Assembly (NCBI GenBank): GCA_019055375.1
Contig: JAHQIW010007042.1
Location: 27,307 to 91,306, forward strand
Source of the DNA: Parelaphostrongylus tenuis
Lineage: Eukaryota; Nematoda; Chromadorea; Rhabditida; Metastrongylidae
Direction: 5' to 3'
Length of the DNA: 64,000 bases
A program made the position numbers and the translations under genes. The notes beneath the pieces were generated by a model, which was given only the letters and a program-made list of their open reading frames with translations, made no database searches and had not been told where the DNA came from. Below, piece after piece: positions 11,576 to 22,489 of the stretch. Position 1 is the stretch's first letter; each line of letters opens with the position of its first letter.

Positions 11576-13224
11576 TAATATTGTGTCAATTCCGCTGTTG
11601 CATCGTTAGAAGACGTTGTAGGATGTCGTTCGAGCTTACAAAGCAAGCAGCAAAATTTAGCTCAACTATTCGTTGCTCCAACCCGGTTAAAACTCATACT
11701 TATTTATGTCTACTATTTTTCTTTCACTTTAAATTATCTTGTTACGGACGGCAGCCGTCGGACCAACTCGAAAACCTAGGAATTGCATGTAAATGCGCGT
11801 TTTGCTGGTTTGTTATTTTTTCTGGACTTATCTCTTTCAATAAGTGCTCCGAAAGAGAAGAAAGAGGTAGACAAAAGCGTACTGATCGATGACTGACATT
11901 TGTCGAATTCATATGATCTTCAAAAGGCGAACACATTATGACTGCTGATTACCGTTCCTTGTTTTCTGTCTCATTTTCCTTTGTTTGTTAGTTTTTCAAT
12001 GGAATAGTCTCTACATGATCATATCATGCTACTTTTGGTTTTATAATCCAATATTTAGTCACGTGTTTACTGCATATACGTCCACCAACATGTGAACCAA
12101 GCAATCTGATGCGTACCTATCGATATGCCAGAAGCAGAAGCAACTGACATGCGATCTGACCAATCGACCGAGACAAATAGCCATATTCGACCACCTAACG
12201 CTCACAGAGTTGATACTTTTGATTCTTTATTTCCAATTTAGCATAGATGACTTAATATTATTTGCCTTTGTTCATGACTTAAGCACCATCGCTCCCACAG
12301 TAGTTTAGCAAGTTTTCACCAAATCCCTATCAATCTCAGTGTCATGGTTTATCTTTTCTATAATCATTTAATGAGTAGTATCCAACTGCTGACTGATCGC
12401 TCTTATGTCCACTATTACTTAGATGTGAGCCGCCTAATCATGTTCCTCTAAACTTCCTATTCACATAGTAAAAGGAAACGTTGGACTATGAACTCGTGTG
12501 ACATCATTACTTCCAGTTGTAAAGTTCGTGCAAGCTGGTGGAGTGATTCTACACTACAGATTTTATACAATGAACATGGTTTTGTTTATAACTTCAGTCT
12601 GTACATACATTATCACCTCGGTGTTGTTATTTGTGTTGGAGTTACTAATCATAAAGGTTTGATCACCCAGGCTTGAGTTGTGCAGTTTGCACATTTGTCG
12701 GTTTTCTATTGCAATACTGAGATATAATGAAGATTAGATTCCGCTAGACGGCAGCTAATGAAGAGACGATCCATTTCTCTGGACGAGGACTTTTTATAAG
12801 AATGTTAGCAACTCAAAGGTTAAATCTTCAACAAGCGCGTCACGTAGCCGATTTAGGAAAAGACCCTTTTGTCAGGCTGAAGATTTCACAATAAAATGAT
12901 GTTTTACATCGGTCGCTCCCTTCAACTATTACTTCGCTGGAAGCAAGAATCACATGAACGTGTGGAGAAAATTATCTATATCAAAGTCAAACGCTTCATT
13001 TGGAGTTTCTGTTGAAGATTAGAAGGAATTTCTGATCAAATGCCAGAAAATCGCACTTCACTGTGACTCGCCGAAGCCCATCGCTAGATCGATAGCGGGC
13101 TGCCGCATCGAATCTGCGGCCAACAGAACTATAGATTAGCCCGCAAACAAACACGTCAGATATGTGGAGCTCGATCTTCTTTCCCCTGTAACACTACTTG
13201 TTGGAATAGAGTTCTGCCCAAGTA

Positions 13225-14010
13225 GGCGCTGCAGAAACATGGAGCTCAGCCTGTGGTTCGCGTTTGATTTCCGTATCCACCACCTGGAGGCGCGTTACAC
13301 GTTTTTACTATTAACCAGGCACCGCGATCCCTCAAAGAGGGAGATCTGTGACTTCTTAGATATTTTACGATAGATCCTTTCATTTTTATTTGAGCCAACA
13401 TGTCATGTGGTCTGGTAAGGGCTCTTGTACAGCCCGTGAATACACGTGTCTCGGGCTGTACAAGAGCCCTTACCAGACCACATGACATGTTGGCTCAAAT
13501 AAAAATGAAAGGATCTATTGAAATTTGAGCGTGGTCTTAAAAAAAGCACTCGAAGGAAAGGTATTTTACGATACACAGTTATGTCATTTTCTGAGCCCTT
13601 ATAAATTATTAATTAACTCATCCGCTACTATCAATGAATTTGCTTGAAATTTCATACAATGGACATCGCACGTACTGCCTCATCAAGTGGACAATGAGAA
13701 AAAATTGGCGATGCCACAGTGCATTCAGAGTCGTATGACATAATCTATTTCACCGATCCCCAACAAATCTCCCAAAGGCGGATCAAATTTAACCAATGAC
13801 GAATGAAGATTAATTAGAAATATTGATCCTAAGAGATTGTACTTTCGTAGTGAACATGCGAGTAGTCACATAGCGTAATTAAGTATCTAGAATTCATTAC
13901 GTGATTACGTTGAAGAAGAGTCCTACATCTGAACAATAGGAAAGAGTTTCTCGTAAATACTGTATATGGTAAAATTTAAATACTGACTAGCACCTTTGAC
14001 CCCGAGCTTT
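13225..14010 (+). repeat. Segmental duplication SD4, copy a
   Basis: This matches 47300-47870. The flanking parts align well (13225-13370 with 47300-47440; 13680-14010 with 47520-47850), but copy a has the fold-back insertion at 13371-13561. Before the insertion both copies share a frame around FDFxIHHLxxRY ... KREIxD, and after it both can be read as MPQxIQSxMT ... IPNKSPK followed by SNLTN. That may be the trace of an old coding exon. No family is recognised. Confidence 0.7.
13371..13561. mobile_element. Perfect 66-bp fold-back made of family A sequence
   Basis: Arms 13371-13436 and 13452-13517 are perfect reverse complements over 66 bases with a 15-base loop (tgaatacacgtgtct). The right arm continues for about 44 more bases of ordinary family A sequence (ttgaaatttgagcgtggtct ... 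actcgaagg). The right arm starts at CGGGCTGTAC, which in complete family A units lies directly after the hammerhead cleavage site, and the loop keeps the stem III palindrome ACACGTGT. A 12-base direct repeat TATTTTACGATA is at 13361-13372 and 13562-13573. It overlaps the arm by two bases and may be a target duplication. The SD4 copy at 47.4 kb lacks the insertion. The perfection of the arms argues that it is young. Confidence 0.85.
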
Positions 14011-14071
14011 CACATTGCCTTCCATGTTTTCATCTTTTTCATGACTTTGTGAACTACCTTTGTTTCTAGTG

Positions 14072-15060
14072 TTTTGATAAGACCACGCTCAAATTTCAAT
14101 ATATCTCACAATTATTATTTGAGCCGACATATCATATGGTCTGCTAATGGACTCCTGTATAGCTCGATACACGTGTCGACCTTGCAGTCTCATCAATCGC
14201 GCAAAGCCCGTCCTTTTAGCTACTCTTCTGTGGCCTTAATAAAACACTAGACGTAAAGGTATACAAAAATACCAGCCAAAGAGCAATTTTGTACAACACT
14301 GTATGTTCGGCGATATTCTCACTTGACTTGCATGTGAATCGTTTGTCGACGCTACCTCTTAGTGTGGGTAGTGGAGCACCCACAGAGGATTAGCTAAAAG
14401 GCGACGGGTTGCCCGACTGAAGAGACCGTCAAGGTCAAGACACGCGTATCGGGTTCTGTAAGTCGGCCCTGTAACGGACCACATGACATGCTGGCTCAAA
14501 AAACACTTATGAGATATGTTGAAATCTGATTGTGGGCTCAAGAATTACTCGAAACGAAAGATATTCTTGAATAGTTACTATTTCTTTACTATTTTGTATC
14601 TCCTATATTAACACTCACCTGTGGTTCTTGTCAATTTAAATGATTCTCTCCAAACATTCATTTTAATATTTTACATGAAGTCATGCTGTATGTCTATCCA
14701 TAGACAGGATAACATTGCTTTTACATGGTTTACATGGTGCAAGCTGAAGTTACACTGTAAGCTTTCCTAAGACACGATAATATTGCCTTCAACTAAACAT
14801 GGTAGAAACTTATTTGCTGTATTTTCATCGTAGTGTCTGTTTAGCGCCTTTCTATGCATCTTACCATCGGTTGTTTTCTGATAATCCTTTGTGCTTACAT
14901 TTGTTAAGGACGACGCGGCTCCTGTTTTCGGTCAGAGAGACTGATTGTCATCGGCCTGTATATAAGTGAGTCAAGAGCTCGGAAGACGCTGATTTTCTCT
15001 GTTTTCCTTTGACAGCCCAAGGTAAGAAATCTACTATTAGACCGCTCCATAAGGCTAGGC
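14072..15060 (+). repeat. Segmental duplication SD5, copy a, with a family A inverted pair
   Basis: This matches 53085-54070 in the same orientation. The first half (14072-14560) is a family A element. A minus-oriented partial unit with a ruined hammerhead (minus strand near 14189; UUGAUGAG, GACA instead of GAAA) is joined at about 14230 to a plus unit. The plus ribozyme there (CTGAAGAG at 14417-14424) keeps stem I and stem II but reads AAGA instead of GAAA. Both are predicted inactive. The second half (14560-15060) has no recognised feature. The junction inside the element is the same in copy b, so the insertion predates the duplication. Confidence 0.75.
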
Positions 15061-15063
15061 ACT

Positions 15064-15362
15064 AGAGCAATAAGCACCACATTTACTAACCAGAAGTAGT
15101 TAAAATTGCATCGTTATAATATAGTACAAACGCGCATTTCTTGTCAAGATTTTGGTATATAATATGCCTATACTTGCTCTAAGATGGAGCTGTCGTAGGA
15201 ACAAATTCGTTCGCTACCCACGCACGAATGGCGCGTAGGCGTCTTGATGCAAGTATAGGCACGTTGTATATCGAAATATGCGCAAGAAAATGTGCATATG
15301 AACGACGATAGAATATTGAAAATTAGTTACTTCTGATTAGTAAATATGGTGCTTATTGCTCT
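15064..15362. mobile_element. Mariner-related MITE, about 300 bp
   Basis: The ends are inverted repeats of about 45 bases (agagcaataagcaccacatt at the left; the reverse complement of aatatggtgcttattgctct at the right). The inside is also largely self-complementary (cctatacttgctctaagatg against gatgcaagtataggc). Its ends match the larger elements at 18148-18672 and 57553-58037; the latter still contains a mariner transposase N-terminus. I therefore infer a deletion derivative of that mariner family. A partial left end is also seen near 54045-54150. Confidence 0.75.
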
Positions 15363-15369
15363 AATGCTA

Positions 15370-16985
15370 AGACATATGGAGCGATCTAACATTAAAGCAT
15401 TACTCAATTCTCACACATGTGAACATTATAACCAGTTTTCAAGTAAATTACACATTCCGAAAGAATGCCATCGTCGTGCTGACTCGCAATCGCAACTCTG
15501 CGAACGCGCTTCATGGAGATCTTGCCCAAAAATGATATTAAGACTTTTCGTTAGCTGTGTGATCGATAGGATGCGAGACATCGATCCAAATTGGCAACCA
15601 CCACCTGTGTTTCGACAGTGCATCCATGAAAATAAGTGTTCCTTTTCACCTATAGCTGGACATGTGACACCATGTAAGTGCTGTCTTTAGGTAAGGTTAG
15701 GGTTCCGCGTATCAGTGTTTCCAAAGTTGTCAGGCAATTCTGAAACAGGAAATGCTGATCAGGATTCGCACCAGCTTAAGCAGTCACTTCACGAAAATCT
15801 GGAAAAGTCGGTTTTTCTAGGAATTTTGGTCTGTTGAACCGCTCGCAATTCAGCACAGTTCACTCGTGTGGGCTGTAATTGTGGCAGCTCAAACCAATTT
15901 TAAAAGGCTTCTATTCTATTTCAAGACCCCCAACATTTTGTGATCCGAAGAATAGATCGGCGATCTCGAAAAGGCAAGTCGTCGAGTTCTCACTGAGTAG
16001 TGAGTGAGGAATAAAGACGGATTTCAATAGGGCTTCGTGATTGATGGATTGGCAAAAAATTATCCAGGCTTCTTCTTTTCTGTTGATTATTTTTCTTGCA
16101 TTTACGTATTGTTCTTACTGTCGTTTAGAGCAGCTTCCTGTGGTTATTCTGATACATATCACTTCAACCTGTTTTGAGATTGAATGAGCTAGACTACATT
16201 CAAAATCGTCGGTCAGCATGCCAGTCGTGAGCGATGGTGACGTCTCAGTTGCATTTAGAACAGCCTACCGATCAAACTTTTGAGAGCAGTCGGCTCGTAG
16301 GTGTCTGTCAAATCTCCATTTCTAGTCTTCACTTCATTGAAAAGATCAAAAAGTGTAGTTTTTACAATTGCCCTCTCACGCTAAGCCGCGTTAATCCATA
16401 ATTGGCAGAAAGTTGCAGCAGCACTTGAAACCAAAACCTACACGTGCATCATCAACAATCGTTTTTGCTTTCGGGGCAGCTCCATCTTAAAATAAAACCG
16501 AAAGAAGCTGCTCTAAACGATGTTATGAAACAAAAGCGCAAATGCATGAAAGATAGCCAACAAAAACGAAAAACTCCGAAAAATTTCCCGCTAACCCAAT
16601 GGATGCTGCGAGATATTCAATGCAGAACTGCGTGATTGCCCGTATTGGTTTGGTTCATGGGTGATGAAATTATAATTTCAATGTTTATGCTTAAGCTTAA
16701 CTGGAATTATGCTCTCTTGACTTTTCGGCTCATATTTTATTAACTTTGATTGATATACGTTAACACAAAATTCATGAATCTGCGGCTCAAAATAGATTAT
16801 TATATGAACTTAAAGTTAAAAGTTCGTCAAAATGGCGGAAGAAAAAAATGCCTCTTGAATATTTTGCTTCTACTAGTAGTGACTACTACAGTTATCTTCG
16901 TTGTTAATTGTTATCAGTAATCACTATCTATGGCCATTCAGCCCAACCACATAATTATCCATTGATCTAAAATGATGCGCAGAAC
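15370..16985. other. Unassigned region
   Basis: The 114-codon frame at 15346-15690 starts inside the MITE's right end and shows no known domain, so it is not called. Around 16120-16145 and 16485-16530 a short block (tcgtttagagcagcttc and its complement) is inverted about 360 bases apart, which may mark the ends of a small unrecognised element (about 16110-16530). Nothing else can be named. Confidence 0.4.
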
Positions 16986-17062
16986 TTCCACGTCAGGCGG
17001 GACAGGAACCCGCACCTCCTCTATCCGGGAGCGCGTGCTCTGCCCGTTATACTACTGACGCC
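16986..17062 (-). repeat. tRNA-like repeat (family T2), best T arm
   Basis: On the minus strand the ends pair well (CGTCAG with CTGACG) and the T stem is perfect (GCGGG with CCCGC around TTCCTGT). The D and anticodon arms do not fold into a standard cloverleaf. I read it as a tRNA-derived relic of the same family as 7320-7396 and not as a working tRNA gene. Confidence 0.5.
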
Positions 17063-17399
17063 CATTTTGCACACCATTCTTTCTACGCTACGGCACATAA
17101 TTATCGTCTTAGGTGCAAATCCTATATCAGAAAGAGGTGTTTCGAGAGATGCCATTCGAAAGCTCAAATAACTGAGAATATGAAATTGTACTTGCTTCTC
17201 CAGAAGGCATTCCTGCAACGATGTAGCAATGGAAAAAAAAATTTTGTTTCATACGCGACTCGCGTTATCGCGTTTATGTATCGCTCGAAAAAGCTCTTTA
17301 CTCAAAAAATCACTAGCCATTGTATGCGATCATTTAACATGTTTATTTCATCCCATAAAAGACGGCCGCACAGCGCTGTAGCTATATAAAATGAAAATG

Positions 17400-17720
17400 G
17401 GTTTCACGCAGACGCATTTTTCACAGAACAAGCAAGCACGCGATTCTTCATAGTGTAATTAAAATTTTTCTACACTCTTGAGGAAACTCCAGACAAACCT
17501 TATAACTCCAGTACTTCGGAATTCCTTTACTCGACCATATGCTTTTCGTGCTTCCAACGAAGCATAAGCACGATAATAATAAAAGCGAGCGACGCCTGTG
17601 TAATATAATTTAATTTGAATGCTACAGCGATATAGAAAACCCTTTTTAAAACATGAATAAATTTTCGGATGAACATTGATTTCTGCTCTCAAATGATTGC
17701 CAACAAACTGATGGATATAT
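17400..17720 (-). repeat. Family E interspersed repeat
   Basis: It contains the recurrent phrases of family E: 'acgcctgtgtaatataattt', a 'gaatgctacagcgatataga' block and a 'ctctcaaatgattgccaaca' block. Copies or pieces sit near 60-215, 7850-8000, 34700-34900, 41760-41880, 50840-50910, 52020-52580, 55270-55410 and 61230-61500. The inverted pair at 41995-42840 suggests a fold-back or TIR element. No coding potential. Confidence 0.5.
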
Positions 17721-18147
17721 TTCGTCAGGCTAAAAAGAGTCCTTTGAAAAACCCTTTCCGTTAAGGGATTTCATCTTCGCCTAGTATACGTGACAGAGAT
17801 ATATGGAGAATTATGTATTTATTAACACAATGATAGATGGCTGAAAAATTGCGCAAGATCTGCTGCATCCGAAGCGAACTCTCAGCTAAATCACTGCGAT
17901 GATATAATAGCGATGTAGATGTGCCTTTGAAATCCATTATATCTGAGAAAGCTCAATGTAATAAAGCAAATTGGTTACACATAAGTGAAGGTGTTGTTAC
18001 AATTTGCATATTCTGGATAACCTGCCTTGTACCGGCCCTTAGCGTATTCTTTTTTACTTTTATCGTGAACATCGGTCATGGTGACTGCCTATTTCGAGAA
18101 TGGTGACGGACATAGCGTTAGGATAAATCGTCCTCCGTTTGGAAAAG

Positions 18148-18672
18148 TAACACCAAATTTATTAAACAAAATTAAATTAGTATGGTTTTGGTATCATTCA
18201 ATTACGCATTTTCTCGCGAATATTTTTGTGCGCAACCTGCCTACATTCGCTTCAAGATGGAGCTGACGTGAGAACAAATTCACTTGCTACTTCTGCACGA
18301 ATGACTTGTTGGGGAAAATGCTAGTGAAGCGGCAAGCAAGACTGATGCAGCATTCTGTGGACGGCTCGTGCGCAACTCCAGAACTGATCTCTCCAACTTT
18401 GTAGTTCGCGAGCGGCTTACCAAGTCGGCGTCTGTGCGAACGTAGCATCGTTGCAAGCTCTATTAGCCTCGCGCACCGCTTCATTTCAATTTTCCCCTAC
18501 AAGCCACTGATGCATGAGTAGCAAGCAAATTTATTCCCAAGACAATTTCATCTCTGAGCAAGTATAAGCAACTAGTACATCAAGGTGTTCGCTAGAAAAT
18601 GTGCAATCAAGCGATACCATAATAATGCAATTATAACTACTTCTGACTGATAAATCCGCTGTTTACTGCTGT
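18148..18672 (-). mobile_element. Mariner-derived TIR element, decayed
   Basis: The left end (acaccaaatttattaaac) and right end (tgataaatccgctgtttact) are inverted relatives of the ends at 57553-58037. Both inner flanks carry 'gatggagctgacgtgagaac'-like sequence in inverted orientation. On the minus strand, near 18560-18450, the conceptual translation around LSWEQ-type and LLLMHQWLVGEN residues resembles the mariner helix-turn-helix start seen at 57746-57982, but it is interrupted. It is non-functional. Confidence 0.6.
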
Positions 18673-18689
18673 AATGCCGAAACTTATAG

Positions 18690-19640
18690 AACGACATAAA
18701 TATCCTTTCTTCTCTCATACTGGTTTCACATTATGAGTGCACACAATTTCTCATTTTGTAGATAGAGGACGCTTCAACTGAAATTTGCTTTGCCTGGTGC
18801 AGTAGTTTTCTCAAGAAATGAGTTTGTATTTCCAGTTATTCACATAGCACTAATTTTTTCCCTCTCTTAGTTTGAACAAAAAAGAAGCTACAGTTTACTG
18901 ATACTTAAAAGATACAGTCTCGCCAGCGAAGTAAAAATTTTGTGAGAATTTTTATCAACGCATGTGCCTTCATCAGTCGGCTGAGCGATTATGTTTATTC
19001 TTTTCACTGCAAAACTAAACAGAATCCTTTCGTTGGTCTCCATCCACCAAATTTTTTTTTGCCCTATGGAGATAGCAAATTGTCGATAGAAATGCTGCTT
19101 CATGGTAAGCGTCGACAGCAGTCACCAAGAGCTTCTTGAGGGTCTACTCCTAGACCGACAAACGCTGATACAACTACATTCGTGAGAAAATTCTGGCAGA
19201 TTTCTCCAATTATACAACTAAATTTGTTTTGTGTTTTAGCTTCCCTCATCGAAAATTTGATGGGGCTTGTCGAAATGCGTATTATTGTGGTCTTCGTGAC
19301 CACCTGCTTTAGAATGGAGTTAAGTACTGAGATATTTCCATGAGTTTCATGCAAATCAAATAAAATCAATGAAACTGACAAGTGAATTTGATTACTGTGG
19401 ACGAGGTTTTTCCAGGTAACTTTTTTTTACCTCATTTGATATCACGAAGCTAGGTGATGTAAATCACATCCTTGCTCAGCGGAGCTACAGTGAACCTCCT
19501 CACTCCCTAGATAATCGGAATTTTGTGATAGGATTCTGCCTTTAACAAGATTTTCAATGCCATAGAGTTGTAACTTCTCATATATACTAAGGTTGGAAGG
19601 AAAGTTCTGGGGCACTTTAATTGGCATGAGATAACTCCCA
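18690..19640 (+). repeat. Segmental duplication SD3, copy a
   Basis: This resembles 25055-25880 in the same orientation over most of its length. Anchors are 'cctttcttctctcatactgg'/'ttcatttcttctcccatatt' at the start and 'ttttcaatgccatagagttg'/'ttttcgatctcctggagttg' near the end. Divergence is high. No frame is conserved between the copies. Confidence 0.65.
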
Positions 19641-19728
19641 TGTATATCACGGGAATCTTACAGTTTCTTATATAGGATTTTCCCACTGAAAGTCTTGATA
19701 TTATTCGTCTTTATTTTCACCTTGTTAC

Positions 19729-19908
19729 AGGCCTAAGGAAAGGTACCCGGCTTTGATTGACCAAAAGTGCTTTTTGATGCAGCAGGACAATGCCAGACCG
19801 CACACTGAAAAGACCAAAGACGAGTTTGATGAATTGAACGGAGTCAAGTTTCTGCCGTATCCATTCCACAGTCCAGATTATGCTCCTACCGACTTTGGCA
19901 TCCTTTGA
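19729..19908 (+). pseudogene. Mariner transposase, C-terminal catalytic fragment
   Basis: A 59-codon frame covers the end of the mariner catalytic domain: FLMQQDNARPHT with the second catalytic Asp (codon 19786-19788), then YPFHSPDYAPTDF with the third (codon 20 and codon 55 of the fragment, 34 residues between). This is the D34D spacing that defines mariner, as opposed to D34E of Tc1. The frame ends in TGA at 19906-19908, where mariners go on with a short C-terminal tail; that continuation is still readable after the stop (RQAYF). The upstream part, including the first Asp and the DNA-binding domain, is absent, so it is a fragment. Confidence 0.88.
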
Positions 19909-20498
19909 AGACAAGCATATTTCCAACTGCTATTTGATATTTATCCCTTCATATTTTGGCCTATTTTTTTCAGTAAATAACGCCTATCTTGACAATATGT
20001 TTGAGTTGTTGAGCGGCCTTGATTCCACATTTAATTAAGGGAAAAAGTGGTAACGTTTTGCACTTAGAATGCGTAGTTTTAACTTCACAACGGATTCTCT
20101 TGGTATTATATCGTGAAATTTGATTTTAAACAAACTTAGTAGCCGTGAATGGAATAAGTATTGGAGAAATATATAAAAGTCCTTTCAGTGAGCAGAATGC
20201 CAAGTTGCCGTGAAAATTTTCATTTTCATCATGAAGTATTTGGAATAAACACGCGACATGAGGTGCCTCCGCATGTAGTGAACGTCTTCACAAATCATGC
20301 ATTATTTCCTAATTCAAAAGAGCTGTGACAATTATTGGCCATTGTATTCATTGTACTGAGTCAGAAGTCCCAAATTGACAATTTCAAGTCGAAATCTTGG
20401 AGCTCAGAAGTGCAGAATAAACATATACTAGATTAGATGAGAATTACCTATTTTTGGCAATATATAAAGGTGAATTGTCGCTGAAGTTACACAGGAAC

Positions 20499-20556
20499 AT
20501 AACATGTTTTGTGATGTTAGGTCTAACACTAGAACTAACACCTCAAAACATGTTAT
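20499..20556 (+). repeat. Imperfect hairpin, pre-miRNA-like size
   Basis: Arms starting ATAACATGTTTTG and ending CAAAACATGTTAT pair over 13 consecutive bases, then three mismatches, then about six more pairs, with a loop near 10 bases. The size (58 bases) fits a small-RNA precursor, but it equally fits a decayed fold-back. The matching place in SD2 copy b (about 49770-49850) does not keep the arms. Low confidence that it is functional. Confidence 0.3.
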
Positions 20557-20634
20557 ATCTCTATCAGATTATATAATTTTGACTGGGTATATAAAAAGGG
20601 ACCGATGGAAGAGGTATGATTCATTGTAATAGCT

Positions 20635-20795
20635 GACGTCCTTACGTAACGGCCGAGCGACCACTCAAGGTACGCTATTGTTGGCGAAATCACTTCGCCC
20701 ATCGCTTCAGCCGAGGCTGGTAGCTCATCTTAGGATGCCGCCTAAACTGCGCCCAACAGCGAAGTTGTCGTCGTCAATGTAAAACGTAAGTTTTC
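20635..20795 (+). repeat. Repeat C with short conserved frame
   Basis: The block 'cgcttcagccgaggctgg' to 'gtaaaacgtaagttt' matches 50290-50395 without indels over its last 90 bases. In the same frame both copies can be read as PRLxxHLR(M/V)PPKLRPxAKL and then a TAA (stop near 20781 and 50381), followed by a GTAAGT- or GTAATT-like splice donor. The differences include several silent ones. It may be the remnant of a terminal exon or a repeat whose structure keeps the frame by chance. No product is recognised. Confidence 0.35.
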
Positions 20796-21692
20796 GTTCA
20801 TTTCAAACTTTTTTGGTGTTGATGGGCTTCTTATTGAGCTTTCCGTCAATTTCATAGTACCTCTTCCCCTATCCGCAACCATTTCCGGTCCCTCAGAAAA
20901 ACGCGTTTTTTGCTTTTTTGAGGAGTCTTATAGTAATTCTATGACATAATTCATAAGAATTACAACGGCATACTTCTTTTCTCAGAAAGAACTATTTTCT
21001 CTCTTCAACAGAAAAAATAAAATCATGTTTCATGCTTGAACGATGTTCACTGTACACAGCTCTAGGGAGCGAATCATTCAGCACTATCGTTCGACCAACC
21101 CAAAACAAGATATCTCATTTGGTATGGTTTTCTTATAGAAATACGTTTACAAATGTAGAAGGGAATGCATAAAAATTTCAGCGGAAGAGATTCTGGGAGT
21201 TGACTGAACACCCGTACACGCCGACGTGCACAACGCGAGGAGAAGCTCCATTTACAGGACTGGTGAATAGAAGTACAAACGAAGGAAACGGAGGCATCGT
21301 TCAATCAGAAGAAGACGATCAGAACAAATCTAATAATAAGGGACAGTTAGGCCTGATTAGCTTGATAGAGGCTAGAAGAAATGGAGGAGTGAATAGGTAG
21401 GCAGAAATCAATAGCTGACCATTGGTACACCAATCTTTCAATACGCTTTAAGCACAAGCTGATTTACGTATTTTTGATTAAAATGTTTACAAATTTTCTG
21501 ATGTTCTCAATGAATGATGGATATATACGATTAGAACTGTTTTACCATTATACACTTCGAAGAAAGTTGAGTGATATGCAAAATTATACCTTTATATCGA
21601 GTCCTTTATTAAGACCACGCTCAATTTTCACTAGATCATTTCATTGTTATTTGAGCCAACTTGTCATGTGGTCTGGTATAGTCTCTTGCACA

Positions 21693-21734
21693 GCGCGATA
21701 ACGTGCTTCGTCCTTACAGACTCGTCAGCCGGGC
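21693..21734 (-). ncRNA. Type I hammerhead ribozyme, family A, one core change
   Basis: On the minus strand the order is stem I GCCCGG, CUGACGAG, stem II (GUCUGUAAGGAC), GAAG for GAAA, the stem III region, then UCGCGC. Stem I is weakened by a mismatch and the last A of GAAA (A15.1) is changed to G, so cleavage is probably reduced. Confidence 0.75.
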
Positions 21735-22011
21735 AGAAACCGTCGTCTTTTGATATTTCTGTAGTCAGTTCTCTCGGTAGCCTTACACTCCATATAGAGA
21801 GTCATCGAAGACGAACGCTTTACATTCTATGTCAAGTGAAACCTTCACCTAACGCAAAGTGTTGCGCACTCGATTACTTTTTGGCTGGTACTTTTATCAT
21901 AACTATACCTTTATTTCGAGTGCTTTGCTTAGACCACGCTCAAATTTCAATAAATCCTTTCATTACTATTTGAGACAACTTGTCATGTGGTCTGGTAAAG
22001 GTTCGTGTACA

Positions 22012-22054
22012 GCCCGACACACGTGTTTCGTCCTTACAAACTCGTCAGTCGGGC
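22012..22054 (-). ncRNA. Type I hammerhead ribozyme, family A, G at cleavage site
   Basis: On the minus strand the stem I strands GCCCGA and UCGGGC pair perfectly over six bases, the core CUGACGAG and GAAA are canonical, and stem III is the palindrome ACACGUGU. The base at position 17 is G where A, C or U is required, so this copy is predicted not to cleave although everything else is intact. Confidence 0.82.
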
Positions 22055-22446
22055 AAAACCCGTCGTCTTCCGATATTTCTATAGTCAGATCTCTCGGGAG
22101 CTCTACTCCCTTACAGAGAGTCATCGAAGACAAACGTTTTACACTCTATGTCACGTGTATATGTATCGGGCTGTACAAGAGCTCTCACCAGACCACATGA
22201 CAAGTTGGCTCAAATAATAATGAAAGAGTCTATTGAAATTTGACGTGGTCTTAATAAAGCACTCGAAATAAATGTATAATATGATAAAAATACTAGATAA
22301 CGAGCAATCGAGTGCACAAACACTCTGTGCTAGATGGAAATTTTATTTGACATATAGTGTGAAACGTTAGTCTTCGATGACTCTCTGTAAGGAAGTAGAG
22401 CTCCCGAGAGAACTGACTTTAGAAATATCGAAAGACGACGGGTTCT

Positions 22447-22489
22447 GCCCGAGTGACGAGTCTGTAAAGACGAAACACGTGTATCGGGT
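22447..22489 (+). ncRNA. Type I hammerhead ribozyme, family A, C3 changed to G
   Basis: The stem I strands are GCCCGA and UCGGGU, stem II is a perfect four-pair helix with a GUAA tetraloop (GUCU GUAA AGAC), GAAA is kept, stem III is ACACGUGU and position 17 is A. The invariant C3 is G here (GUGACGAG for CUGACGAG), which should abolish activity unless G8 were also changed, and it is not. Confidence 0.82.

Larger units (their letters stand above)
5965..13195 (+). repeat. Segmental duplication SD1, copy a
   Basis: From 'ttggtatgatggtttttgat' (5982 here, 31821 in copy b) to about 13195, the sequence matches 31800-40965 block by block in the same orientation. Anchors that I lined up: 8500/36690, 9790/38110, 10230/38590, 12140/39868 and 12890/40620. 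The copies are clearly diverged by substitutions and differ by large indels: copy b has extra sequence at about 33340-34355 and 35290-36690, and 39360-39862 in place of 11000-12135 here. No protein frame is shared between the copies, so the duplicated material is non-coding or fully decayed. Confidence 0.85.

Noticed and set aside
11427..11609. Leu-rich 60-codon frame
   Set aside because: Translation of the TTA/ATT microsatellite.
15346..15690. 114-codon frame
   Set aside because: It begins in the MITE terminal repeat and has no recognisable domain or second copy; a GTAAGG after the stop is not enough to call an exon.
20588..20600. TATA-like 'gtatataaaaagg' before repeat C
   Set aside because: It lies in an AT-rich duplicated repeat; no gene with a credible start follows.
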